A DNA stretch of 64,000 nucleotides from JAMZMI01 sp047632435 (GTDB taxonomy: Bacteria; Bacteroidota; Bacteroidia; Cytophagales; Cyclobacteriaceae), in contig JBLICU010000009.1 in the NCBI GenBank assembly GCA_047632435.1, positions 1 through 64,000 of the forward strand, written 5' to 3'. Position 1 is the first letter of the stretch; each line of letters begins with the position of its first letter. The notes below the pieces were generated by a model, which searched no databases, was not told the DNA's origin, and worked only from the letters and a program-made list of their open reading frames with translations. Positions 44,055-52,646 of this stretch are shown here, one piece after another. Made by a program: the position numbers and the translations under genes.

Positions 44055-44313
44055 TGCCCCAATCTTCGTCCTCCAATCCGTCCAATAACGTACTATCCCA
44101 CTCCGAGCGCTCAGCACTAAATTTTTTGGCCTCCTCACTCGCCTTTTCAGATTCCTCCCGCAATTTCTTCCCGAGCGACTCTCGTTCGATCTTTTTGCTA
44201 TAAGCAACCAAAGCCTCCAACACAAAACTCGTCCGGTTCACATTTTCCAGCTTTCGGTATTTTTCAACCTTATAATAAATTTCATCAGGGATTTTTAAAC
44301 TTATTGTCTTCAT
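44038..44313 (-). CDS. Ribbon-helix-helix antitoxin of the MazF-type pair
   Basis: 91 residues. The N-terminal ~1-45 (MKTISLKIPDEIYYKVEKY then NRTSFVLEALVAYS) is a ribbon-helix-helix DNA-binding fold. The C-terminal part is highly acidic and helical (KKFSAERSEWDSTLLDG and LEDEDWG), the usual toxin-wrapping segment. It binds the toxin encoded immediately downstream and its own promoter. A full promoter and an 8-bp direct repeat lie upstream. Confidence 0.87.
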   Translation of the reverse strand: MKTISLKIPDEIYYKVEKYRKLENVNRTSFVLEALVAYSKKIERESLGKKLREESEKASEEAKKFSAERSEWDSTLLDGLEDEDWGNDGKT

Positions 44314-44321
44314 GGTATTTT

Positions 44322-44356
44322 CAAAAATATTACTTTTTGTATTAATTCAATATTAC
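44322..44356 (-). promoter_or_regulatory. Promoter and possible autoregulatory repeat of the mazEF-like operon
   Basis: On the minus strand TTG (complement of 44348-44350), 18 nt, TATTTTTG (complement of 44322-44329), a full match to the phylum consensus. The 8-mer AATATTAC occurs twice on the plus strand at 44326-44333 and 44349-44356, overlapping both promoter boxes, as expected for RHH half-sites. Confidence 0.65.
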
Positions 44357-44441
44357 ATATATAGTCAGTGGAATCACCTGTTCTAATAGGCTTTGGAAAC
44401 TGAATCACTGTCATTCAGATGAATTAAAGGCTGCACAAAAA

Positions 44442-44465
44442 TGACAACTTGACAGTCTTTTGACA
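44442..44465 (+). promoter_or_regulatory. Triple TGACA repeat upstream of htpG
   Basis: TGACA occurs at 44442, 44450 and 44461, about 60-85 bp before the htpG ATG. The first two form TGACAACTTGACA, one base from an inverted repeat. It may bind a stress regulator, but no such regulator is identified in the window. Confidence 0.4.
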
Positions 44466-44525
44466 GTGGAATAGTATTTGATTCACAGCCAGCATTACGA
44501 ATCAAACAAAATACTGAATACAGAT

Positions 44526-46421
44526 ATGCAAGAGAAAGGCACAATATCCATTCACACGGAGAATATCTTCCCGATCATTAAGAAATTCCTTTATTCTGAT
44601 CATGAGATATTCCTAAGAGAACTTGTTTCCAACGCAGTTGATGCGACACAAAAGTTGAAAAAGTTGAGTTCATTGGGAGAATTCAATGGTGAGCTTGGAG
44701 ACTTAACCGTGGAGGTGAGTTTTGACAAAAAGAAAAAAACCATCACCGTTTCGGACAAAGGAATCGGGATGACTGCAGATGATCTGAAGAAATATATCAA
44801 TCAGATCGCATTTTCGGGAGCCACGGAGTTTGTTGAGAAATACAAGGACAAAGGTGACGAGCAGCAGATCATCGGACATTTTGGTCTTGGTTTCTACTCA
44901 GCATTTATGGTGGCCAAAGAAGTTGAAATCATTACACTTTCACACGAAGAAGGATCAGAGCCAGCCAGATGGATCTGCGATGGTAATACCGAATTCGAAA
45001 TCACCACAGCCAAGAAAAAAGTGAGAGGAACAGATATCATCCTTCATGTGGCTGATGATTCTGTGGAATTTTTGGAAGAGCATAGACTTCAGCAAATTTT
45101 GGATAAGTATTCCAAATTTTTACCTATTCCAATCAAATTCGGTCAAAAAGACAAAAGCGTTAAAGATGGAATAGACGATGAAGGTAAAACAAAATACAAA
45201 ACAGAAAAAGAGGACAACATTGTCAACAATACCACTCCTATCTGGACCAAGTCGCCCACTGACCTGAAGGATGAAGATTACATCTCTTTTTACAAAGAAT
45301 TATACCCATTTTCGGAAGACCCATTGTTTTGGATTCATTTAAATGTGGATTACCCATTCAACCTGACCGGGATACTCTATTTCCCTAAGTTGAAAAAGGA
45401 TTTAGAATTTCAGAAAAACAAGATCCAGCTTTATTCACGTCAGGTGTTTATCACTGATGAGGTGAAAAACATTGTTCCGGATTTCTTGCAGCTGCTGCAT
45501 GGTGTGATTGACTCACCAGATATCCCACTCAATGTTTCCCGAAGCTATTTGCAAGCGGATAGCAGCGTGAAAAAAATCAACGGATATATCACTAAAAAAG
45601 TTGCTGATAAACTGGGTGAGCTGTTCAAAAAAGACCGCCCATCCTACGAAAGCAAGTGGGCAGATATCGGAGTGTTTGTGAAATATGGTTTGATCTCAGA
45701 AGAAAAATTTGAGGAGAAAGCAAAGGATTTTGCATTGGTAAAGAACATTGAAAATAAGCTTTTCACTATTGCCGAATACAAGGCGCAGGTGGAAGCCAAT
45801 CAGACAAATAAGGACAAAAACATTGTTTTTCTTTATACAACAGACGAAAACAAACAACACGGATACATAGAGACAGCAAAGAAAAGAAGCTACGATGTAC
45901 TGGTTTTTGACGGTCCGATAGACAGCCATTTTGTTGGTCATATAGAGCAGAAACACGAAAATGTCACCTTAAAACGTGTTGATTCTGATGTAATTGATAA
46001 GTTGATAGACAAAGATGAGAAGAAGGAATCTGTTTTGTCTGACAAGGAGAAAGAAGCAGTCACAGAGGCCTACAAAAAAGCCATCAAGGATGATAAAAAC
46101 AATGTGACCGTAGAGCCAATGGCTACTGATGACATGCCTGTGACAGTTACTCTTCCGGAGTTTTTAAGAAGGATGAAAGACATGCAGACCCAAGGCGGTG
46201 GTGGTGGCATGATGATGTTCGGCGATATGCCGTTGAACTTGTCGGTAGCTATCAATGCCAATCATTCCTACACCAGGAAAATAGTCGAGGCTGAGTCTGA
46301 GGAAGAAAAAGTAAAGTTGGCCAAGCAGGCATATGATTGGGCTTTACTTTCTCAAGGAATGCTATCAGGCAAAGACTTGACAGAGTTCATCAACAGAAGT
46401 GTGGAAACCGCTTCCAATTAA
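44526..46421 (+). CDS. htpG: Molecular chaperone HtpG (Hsp90)
   Basis: 631 residues from the ATG at 44526 (MQEKGTISIHTENIFPIIKK), chosen over the upstream in-frame ATG at 44478. The GHKL ATPase domain shows HEIFLRELVSNAVDATQ, VSDKGIGMTADDL and GHFGLGFYSAFMV; the middle domain has KLKKDLEFQKNKIQLYSRQV and LNVSRSYLQADSSVKKI. HtpG is an ATP-dependent cytoplasmic chaperone. The C-terminus contains a glycine-rich QGGGGGMMMFGD insertion. A strong terminator follows. Confidence 0.96.
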   Translation: MQEKGTISIHTENIFPIIKKFLYSDHEIFLRELVSNAVDATQKLKKLSSLGEFNGELGDLTVEVSFDKKKKTITVSDKGIGMTADDLKKYINQIAFSGATEFVEKYKDKGDEQQIIGHFGLGFYSAFMVAKEVEIITLSHEEGSEPARWICDGNTEFEITTAKKKVRGTDIILHVADDSVEFLEEHRLQQILDKYSKFLPIPIKFGQKDKSVKDGIDDEGKTKYKTEKEDNIVNNTTPIWTKSPTDLKDEDYISFYKELYPFSEDPLFWIHLNVDYPFNLTGILYFPKLKKDLEFQKNKIQLYSRQVFITDEVKNIVPDFLQLLHGVIDSPDIPLNVSRSYLQADSSVKKINGYITKKVADKLGELFKKDRPSYESKWADIGVFVKYGLISEEKFEEKAKDFALVKNIENKLFTIAEYKAQVEANQTNKDKNIVFLYTTDENKQHGYIETAKKRSYDVLVFDGPIDSHFVGHIEQKHENVTLKRVDSDVIDKLIDKDEKKESVLSDKEKEAVTEAYKKAIKDDKNNVTVEPMATDDMPVTVTLPEFLRRMKDMQTQGGGGGMMMFGDMPLNLSVAINANHSYTRKIVEAESEEEKVKLAKQAYDWALLSQGMLSGKDLTEFINRSVETASN

Positions 46422-46434
46422 ACTTGAAATATAC

Positions 46435-46454
46435 CACGCCGAATATTCGGCGTG
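46435..46454 (+). terminator. 20-bp perfect palindrome after htpG
   Basis: CACGCCGAATATTCGGCGTG is a perfect 20-bp palindrome just after the htpG stop and immediately before the true terminator. It probably forms a 3'-UTR stem-loop. Confidence 0.6.
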
Positions 46455-46460
46455 AGCCAG

Positions 46461-46496
46461 AAAAGCACGAGCGTCAATTGTTCGTGCTTTTTTTTA
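46461..46496 (+). terminator. Rho-independent terminator of htpG
   Basis: AAAGCACGA pairs with TCGTGCTTT around a ~10-nt loop and is followed by a run of eight T. Confidence 0.85.
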
Positions 46497-49058
46497 ATAT
46501 TTCACGAATTTCCCACTGTCCACTGTCTTGTTCTCTTGGTACAACCGAAAGTAATAAACTCCGTTTTTTAGAGCTCCAATATCAATTAAGTCAACTGTAT
46601 ACAAAAGCTCCTTAGTGAACAGTGACTTACCTTTACTATCTAGAATCTCAATAATTACATTGCCTTCACTTAAAATATTCAGATAGGATTCACCATGTAT
46701 TGGATTCGGGAAAAGAACCGCTTCACCGACCTTCTCAATATAAATTTCTACTGGATCAGAAGATATTACAGTACCATCTTTTAGGTAAATATTGGCATTG
46801 TAAATATTTAATCCGGTTTTAAAATTCACATCATAAACTTTGATTGAAGAGTCGGACCGGGGAATCTCTGTTTTAAATGTCTCTGTTTCTCCGAAATATA
46901 TTTTTATAAATTCCACTTTAATCACATCATGAATAGTACTTAAATCCAGTCTCATCTCAATTGTCTCTTGATCTATTCGGGTGACTCCAAAAAAATTAAC
47001 AAAACATAATGCACCGAGAAAATCAATATTGATGGTTTTATATCTGAGTCCCACCCCGTCATCAAAAATTGGACGAACGGAATAATACTTTCCATATATA
47101 TTCCTATTCACTGCAAAGCTTGTATCATTGGTCGCCCCTAATAACTCCATATATTGGTCACCTAAAGCAAAAATTTCATAGCTGTTTCTCCCTGCGATAT
47201 CATCCCAAATAAGGCCTGATTCATCAGGACAATTGTATGATACATTGACTTTAGATTTCGGAGAGATAAAAAACGGCGGAGAATCAAAATGATCATCTAT
47301 AATTTCCATTCTTAGCTGAGCTGTAGCTATCAAGTTTGGTGCCTTCCAGAAATACGGTTCTGTTAAATCAATATTATTTTCAATCCCGATCCAATCTTCT
47401 TGAGTGCCCGTCTTATAAAACAAATTCCCTGTTTTCTCCAAAGTTTGTTCCCATAACAACTGAACCGTTTCACCCCCATTGCATTTTGTATAGGCTACAG
47501 GATTGTCCCATTCAAAATAATTGTCTCTTTGAAAGAAATACGCCCATGTAACTATTTGATTTTCTAGTAGATTTTGTCCATTCAATTCAATATTAAATTG
47601 ATTGAAAGCCGGGTCCTCTACTGTAAAAAATTCCACATTATTTAAATGATCCGCCCTTCTTTTGGCAGGCATATTAAGAGAGTCAATGTGTGGATAAGAG
47701 CTCAAAACCCAGGGCAAATATTCATCTTCAGCTATTCTTATTTTAGCATCAACATCGTTAATCAAGGCTTTGTCACTATTTATCGGTGCAGGTGGATCAT
47801 TCCAAACAATAGCGACTTTCATCCATTTGGTGTGGTTAGGAATCTCAATGGTTATGATGGTATCCTGGCCAACTTTCAGATTTGTCTTTGCAAAGTAGTT
47901 CGAGTCGATAATGGACATAGAATGCTTCGCATTCACAGATCCATAACCTGTTTTGAAATCAATGCCTTGCTTTCCAATATCATCAGATCCGGAAATGAGA
48001 ATCGCTTTGATCAAATCGGATGATAGAAAAGTGCCATAAGAATTAAGATATGCCTGTTTCATGAACCCAACTACCCCTGATGTAATTGCCGCTGCGTCAG
48101 AGGTTCCGTTGTTGCCATAAGCCGACAACTCTGGCTTTAACCGACCATCATAAGCAGGGCCAGTGGAGTTAAATCCGCTTATCTGGTACAATGAATCAAA
48201 GGCGTTTATTACCAAAACATTTTTTGCCTGTTTGAATGTTCCAGAAAGATTAGCAACAGGTAGATTCAAATATATTCCAGTTTCTGGGGATTGTGATCCA
48301 AAATTTCCAGACGAAAACACATGAACCTGATTGGGATGATTATAAATGCTTATGTCATACGCTAAGGCCTCATTACCATAATAGTTTTCAATGCCAACAC
48401 CATAAGAATGATTTTGAATTTGGATATTCTTAGCCTTCAATACATTGGGGTCATCAGGGAAAAGGTTATCAAAGCCGGAAGAGGAGAAAATACAGTGAGG
48501 AATTACACCAATATTGAACTCATCACTATTACCAGCGCCACCAACAATAGTTGCTATGTCCGTTGCGTGGCTACTAAATGCATCAAGTTCCAAACCAATA
48601 TTTTGAATGCGATTTAAAACATCAATATCAGTAGTATCAATACTTCTTTCTTTTATGGAAATATGAATATACTCACCCTTTATAGTGTTATAATTTTCTT
48701 GCACCTTTCGCACTCTGTTCATTTCAAAGTTTGGATGACTTAAATAAGATTCTTCTTTAGGTAACTCATGAAAATCTACAAAAATGATATTTTCAGATTG
48801 AGCAAATCCGAAAGCTTGATCTAATGTAGCCTGTGCCAAGACTATCTTAAAAATATCAGAATAACTTTTAATAGCAATTTCTGGAAAATCTGTTTTGAAT
48901 CCTTCTATATTTTTAACCGATAGGGAAAATGTGGTCTCCTTCGATCCGTCTATCCTACGATCAACCAAGCTGAACTTTGGCGATAGTTTTTCCTGAGAAT
49001 AAGTCAGTATACCTATAGTGGTAAACAGGAGTATCAAAAAAAATCTACCCTTTATCAT
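46494..49058 (-). CDS. Secreted S8 (subtilisin-family) peptidase with T9SS sorting domain
   Basis: 854 residues from the ATG at 49058 (MIKGRFFLILLFTTIGI), numbered below from the slightly longer start at 49067. Signal peptide, then a subtilase domain ~120-380 with His167 in SSHATDIATIVGG, Asn255 in VFSSGN and Ser323 in GTSDAAA. The usual DTG/DSG aspartate motif is absent; its place is taken by ISIKERSIDTTDID, with Asp144 as the likely equivalent. Beta domains follow, and residues ~775-857 are a T9SS sorting domain (AVLFPNPIHGESYLN, IEILDSKGK, LKNGVYYFRLYQENK). An exported, surface-associated protease. The ending is close to the htpG terminator. Confidence 0.88.
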   Translation of the reverse strand: MIKGRFFLILLFTTIGILTYSQEKLSPKFSLVDRRIDGSKETTFSLSVKNIEGFKTDFPEIAIKSYSDIFKIVLAQATLDQAFGFAQSENIIFVDFHELPKEESYLSHPNFEMNRVRKVQENYNTIKGEYIHISIKERSIDTTDIDVLNRIQNIGLELDAFSSHATDIATIVGGAGNSDEFNIGVIPHCIFSSSGFDNLFPDDPNVLKAKNIQIQNHSYGVGIENYYGNEALAYDISIYNHPNQVHVFSSGNFGSQSPETGIYLNLPVANLSGTFKQAKNVLVINAFDSLYQISGFNSTGPAYDGRLKPELSAYGNNGTSDAAAITSGVVGFMKQAYLNSYGTFLSSDLIKAILISGSDDIGKQGIDFKTGYGSVNAKHSMSIIDSNYFAKTNLKVGQDTIITIEIPNHTKWMKVAIVWNDPPAPINSDKALINDVDAKIRIAEDEYLPWVLSSYPHIDSLNMPAKRRADHLNNVEFFTVEDPAFNQFNIELNGQNLLENQIVTWAYFFQRDNYFEWDNPVAYTKCNGGETVQLLWEQTLEKTGNLFYKTGTQEDWIGIENNIDLTEPYFWKAPNLIATAQLRMEIIDDHFDSPPFFISPKSKVNVSYNCPDESGLIWDDIAGRNSYEIFALGDQYMELLGATNDTSFAVNRNIYGKYYSVRPIFDDGVGLRYKTINIDFLGALCFVNFFGVTRIDQETIEMRLDLSTIHDVIKVEFIKIYFGETETFKTEIPRSDSSIKVYDVNFKTGLNIYNANIYLKDGTVISSDPVEIYIEKVGEAVLFPNPIHGESYLNILSEGNVIIEILDSKGKSLFTKELLYTVDLIDIGALKNGVYYFRLYQENKTVDSGKFVKY

Positions 49059-49273
49059 TGGAGGCAAATCTATAAATATCCCTTGATTTGATTACCAAAA
49101 TATAATTTGGTTGTACTCTTATTTATGCAAAAAAATCAGTCCGTAAAAAACATAATACCTTATAATAGATGATTTGTAAAATATTGTGTTGTTTTTTTCA
49201 TGTGAATTATTTATTTTCGAAGGTGCAATTATGTATAAGTGAAATAAAATTCTAACCAAAACATTAAAGCTGA

Positions 49274-50107
49274 ATGAAAAAATTAAATTATTGTGCATCT
49301 ATGTTACTCATGAGTAGTGTGTTGTTTATTGGCTGTGAGCAGTCTGAAGAGTCTATTTCTACTCAGGATCAGGTTCCTGATGAAATCCTTACCAAATTGG
49401 TGAATCTAGGTTTCGATATTGATGATCGTGCTCCCTTAGTTACAGAAGGAGGCTACATAATTGAGGGGGATATCTTTCTTACAGCAGCTGATATTGACAA
49501 CATGAAAGAAGCTTCACGCCTTCCTATAGAAGAGCAGTACAGCACGAATAATCTTGTCAGTACTACAGGAAGTAGGGTGATTACCCTCTATGCACCTACT
49601 GGAAGAAAAGGCTACAGTGCTGGAATGATTGCTGGCATAGACTTGGCTATTGATAGATACAATGCTGAAAATCTTGAGATTTCATTCCAGAGAATAACCT
49701 CTTCTGGTGCCGATATTACAATGACCCGTCTAAGTAAAGGTGATGAAAGACGTGGAATTTTAGGATCTGCAGGGTTTCCAACTGCCAATGGCGATCCTTA
49801 CAATGAAATCAAAATGAGTGGCATACTCGAGTCATCGTATGGTTTAAGCACAACTGGTATAGCTACTATCATTGCCCACGAAATGGGTCATTGTGTAGGC
49901 TTCAGGCATACTGACTTTTTTGACAGAAGTGTCTCTTGTGGTGGTGGATCATCAAACGAAGGTGATGGTGGAATAGGTGCAAACCTAATCCCTGGTACAC
50001 CTTCAGGTGCATCATTAAGTGCTAAATCTTGGATGCTCGCTTGTACAGATGGCGGAGACAGACCGTTCAACAACGACGACCAAACTGCTTTAGATTATTT
50101 ATATTGA
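49274..50107 (+). CDS. Lipoprotein metallopeptidase of the M57/HEXXHXXGXXH type
   Basis: 277 residues. Lipobox FIGC (Cys21), then a predicted zinc site H202-E203-x-x-H206-x5-H212 in HEMGHCVGFRH. This is the metzincin-type motif, and the ending HTDFFDRSV after it looks like the region that carries the Met turn or the third ligand. It resembles the Bacteroidota 'dual-action HEIGH' / M57 protease B family. It would act outside the cytoplasm, anchored to a membrane. Residues 222-245 are glycine- and serine-rich. It follows the S8 protease gene divergently, with a 200-bp gap between them. Confidence 0.88.
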   Translation: MKKLNYCASMLLMSSVLFIGCEQSEESISTQDQVPDEILTKLVNLGFDIDDRAPLVTEGGYIIEGDIFLTAADIDNMKEASRLPIEEQYSTNNLVSTTGSRVITLYAPTGRKGYSAGMIAGIDLAIDRYNAENLEISFQRITSSGADITMTRLSKGDERRGILGSAGFPTANGDPYNEIKMSGILESSYGLSTTGIATIIAHEMGHCVGFRHTDFFDRSVSCGGGSSNEGDGGIGANLIPGTPSGASLSAKSWMLACTDGGDRPFNNDDQTALDYLY

Positions 50108-50132
50108 TTAATAATCACTTTCAAAAAACGCA

Positions 50133-50164
50133 TATAAAAAAGGGGTCTTGTGACTCCTTTTTTA
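50133..50164. terminator. Bidirectional terminator between the metallopeptidase and the HNH-like gene
   Basis: AAAAAAGGGGTC pairs with GACTCCTTTTTT (one G-T pair) around TTGT; T runs appear on both strands, so it can serve both convergent genes. It reaches the stop codon of the HNH-like gene. Confidence 0.8.
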
Positions 50165-50743
50165 TTTCATGGCTTCCACCTCAGGCCAGCTGGCACCTCT
50201 TTTTATAGAAAAAAGCGTTGAGATATTAATATCAAATCGCTTCGCAATCATTTTATACCTGGTCTTTCGATTTGGATCATGAATCATTTTTTTCAGAAGA
50301 GCTACTTTACCTGGAGTCAGCTTAGTTCTTGGCTTATGGTCAGGCTTGTAATAGTATATGCTCTTTCTTTCGCGCATCACATCTGCAAACTCTTCTTTGC
50401 TCAACCATTGAATATTATCCGCCCGGCAATTCTTGCGATTTCTATCTTTAAAGACCAGCTTTTTATATCCCTCAGGGTTTGGCACAAAAAGATCTGCAAC
50501 TATCTTATGGATATAAATAAGGGTATTTTTTCCATCCTTCTTTTTGGTTGGTATCGCATGATAGCCTGCATTTTGATATCCTGATAGTAATATCGGTTGA
50601 TCAGGGTTATTCGCAGGGTAAGATATAACTCTACCATAGTTCGAAACCTTAAATTTAGACCTCAAATCCTCTCTAGAATAATCTTTCCAAACCTCTCCGC
50701 CTCTGGATTGAAAATCCTCAGGCCACTTCTCTTCTGTATTCAT
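50162..50743 (-). CDS. NUMOD4/HNH-type protein with apparently degenerate nuclease motif
   Basis: 193 residues from the ATG at 50741-50743; a TTG six codons upstream is less likely. The NUMOD4 motif is present (EVWKDYSREDLRSKFKVSNY, GRVIS), followed by an HNH_3-like region with IHKIVADLFVPNPEG (His79). In related proteins V-N-H follows; here the place is taken by LVFKD (Val97-Phe98), so the catalytic histidine of the HNH core appears lost, while NIQW remains. The C-terminal ~140-193 ends with a helix-turn-helix-like segment (YKMIAKRFDINISTLFSIKR). Probably a DNA-binding protein derived from a homing-type endonuclease. Confidence 0.8.
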   Translation of the reverse strand: MNTEEKWPEDFQSRGGEVWKDYSREDLRSKFKVSNYGRVISYPANNPDQPILLSGYQNAGYHAIPTKKKDGKNTLIYIHKIVADLFVPNPEGYKKLVFKDRNRKNCRADNIQWLSKEEFADVMRERKSIYYYKPDHKPRTKLTPGKVALLKKMIHDPNRKTRYKMIAKRFDINISTLFSIKRGASWPEVEAMK

Positions 50744-50858
50744 GGCCGTGAATCTATTCAAAAAAGAAAATAAAATCCTAATTCATTTAATCAAATGTTA
50801 CCATCTTATTTTCATTGATCCATTTTAATAGTCGCTTTTGATCTCTTATTTTGCATGA

Positions 50859-51719
50859 ATGCAAATCAAAAACGAGTTTCTTAAGGCCAAGTTTCAATCC
50901 AAAGGTGCCGAGATCACCAGCCTTATAAAGATAAAAACTGGTCAGGAATACATCTGGCAAGCCAATCCTTCACATTGGGGCCGACATGCTCCTGTGCTTT
51001 TCCCCTTTGTAGGTAAGTTGAAAAATGACGTTTATACTTTCGAAGGGAAAACTTATGAGATGGGTCAGCATGGATTTGCACGGGATTTAAATTTTGAGAT
51101 CGAAAGGCAAAATGAAGATTCTATTATTTTTCTTTTAAAATCTAATCAGGAAACACTCAAAAATTATCCGTTTGATTTTGAATTAAGATTAGAATATTTA
51201 TTGGTGGGACAATCATTGATTACAAGATATCATGTGAATAACGCTGGTTCGGGAAAGATGTATTTTTCCATTGGCGGGCATCCGGCGTTTAAATGTGCCA
51301 TGACCCTCGCGGGCACAAGATCTGACTATCATCTTCTTTTTAACAGAGACGAGTCAGCGGCTATTTATCTGCTTTCAGATGGACTTTTTAGTGGAAAAAC
51401 TGATCACGGCTTCAATGGCAACAGCATACATATTTCAGATTCCTTGTTTGATCGGGATGCTTTGGTTTTTAAAAATATAAAATCCACAAACGTCTCTCTC
51501 GTATCTGTAGATAAGACTTGGCTCAAGTTCCACTTTCAAGGATTCCCCTATTTGGGCATTTGGTCCAAGAATAATCGATCACCATTCGTATGCATAGAAC
51601 CTTGGTTTGGTCTGGCTGATCATGTGGATCATGATGGTGATTTGACCACCAAAGAAGGAATCCAAAATCTGAATACAGGAAAAACTTTCAGTTGTGATTA
51701 CAAGATAGAAATCGAATAA
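50859..51719 (+). CDS. Aldose 1-epimerase family protein (LacX-like)
   Basis: 286 residues. The galactose mutarotase fold is shown by FQSKGAEITSLIKIKTGQEY, PSHWGRHAPVLFPFVGKLKND, MGQHGFARDLNFEIE and FSIGGHPAFKCAMTLAG, where the conserved histidines and the Glu in CIEPWFG fit the active site. These enzymes interconvert alpha and beta sugar anomers; LacX-type members have uncertain substrates. Cytoplasmic, monocistronic. Confidence 0.92.
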   Translation: MQIKNEFLKAKFQSKGAEITSLIKIKTGQEYIWQANPSHWGRHAPVLFPFVGKLKNDVYTFEGKTYEMGQHGFARDLNFEIERQNEDSIIFLLKSNQETLKNYPFDFELRLEYLLVGQSLITRYHVNNAGSGKMYFSIGGHPAFKCAMTLAGTRSDYHLLFNRDESAAIYLLSDGLFSGKTDHGFNGNSIHISDSLFDRDALVFKNIKSTNVSLVSVDKTWLKFHFQGFPYLGIWSKNNRSPFVCIEPWFGLADHVDHDGDLTTKEGIQNLNTGKTFSCDYKIEIE

Positions 51720-51788
51720 ACTACATTTGGGGTTCGCGCAAAGCACTTTTCAACTTAATGCGACGTTACAAGCTCGTATTTGAACGAT

Positions 51789-52646
51789 ATGAACAAACTC
51801 ATTTTATGTCTCATCTTACTTTTTGTCGTTTCTGGCCTAATGGCACAAGATGGCGAAACGCTGGATGATCTTTTCGCAACAAAATACGAAACTCCGCTAA
51901 CCATCAATCTTGAAGAAAATCCGGAAGAATCTGATGAGTATGAGCAAGACGTGGTTGAAAAAAAGAAGAAAAAAGTCAATCCGAAAATTTTTTATGGCAT
52001 CAAAACCAAACGGGGGTATGCCAAAACTGGTTTTGGTAACAGGGTAGTTGTAGAGCTTTTTCACGTGCTAAAAGACAAAGATTATGTGGATCCCGATCCT
52101 TATGCACGTGACTTCTATTGGTATGATTTCAAGAAAAAGAAAATAGTCAATTCCACCAAAGTGAAAAAAGGATATGCCGGAGTGCTTCACGGACATTATG
52201 TGAAAAAATTAGGAGATCAGGTACTGGAAGAAGGCTATTTCTACAAAGGGATGAAACATGGCCGATGGGTAAGATTGAGTCGTAATGATATATTACAGGA
52301 AAAAGATGTCTACTGGAAGGGTTGGACCAATCAATCCAAATTATCCTATTATGATTTCGGAAGAACACAACTCCGTGAGGTTATCCCCATCCATTATGGT
52401 GAAATGGAGGGAGAATACTTCGCCTATCACAAAAATGGAAATCTGGCCGTAGTGGGGCACTTTCAGTTTAATCGAAAAGTGGGGATATGGAGAGAGTATT
52501 ATCCTAACACCAAGGTAAAACGCGAAGTAAAATATCCATTAGAGCCATTTGATTTCAAAACTCCACCCATAATTATCAAAGAATGGGATGATGAAGGACA
52601 TATCATCTACGATCGTAGCTCTTATGCTGCAAAATTAGATCAGTAG
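51789..52646 (+). CDS. Exported MORN-like repeat protein
   Basis: About 285 residues from the ATG at 51789 (MNKLILCLILLFVVSGLMAQ), with a clear signal peptide. The second half contains repeated MORN-variant modules (GVLHGHYVKKLGDQV, GYFYKGMKHGRWVRLS, GEMEGEYFAYHKNGN, GHFQFNRKVGIWREYYPN). Such repeats are found in Bacteroidota YwqK-like proteins. A lysine-rich stretch (KKKKKVNPKIFYGIKTKRGY) precedes them. The 3' end overlaps the convergent acyltransferase gene by 7 bp. Function unknown; not a true antitoxin on present evidence. Confidence 0.82.
   Translation: MNKLILCLILLFVVSGLMAQDGETLDDLFATKYETPLTINLEENPEESDEYEQDVVEKKKKKVNPKIFYGIKTKRGYAKTGFGNRVVVELFHVLKDKDYVDPDPYARDFYWYDFKKKKIVNSTKVKKGYAGVLHGHYVKKLGDQVLEEGYFYKGMKHGRWVRLSRNDILQEKDVYWKGWTNQSKLSYYDFGRTQLREVIPIHYGEMEGEYFAYHKNGNLAVVGHFQFNRKVGIWREYYPNTKVKREVKYPLEPFDFKTPPIIIKEWDDEGHIIYDRSSYAAKLDQ

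Noticed and set aside
44055..44225. N-terminal extension of the MazF-like frame
   Set aside because: It lies inside the antitoxin gene; the MazF fold begins at the ATG at 44052-44054 or 44049-44051.
47646..48023. Plus-strand 125-residue frame inside the S8 peptidase gene
   Set aside because: Antisense to a clearly recognisable protease domain; no family features.
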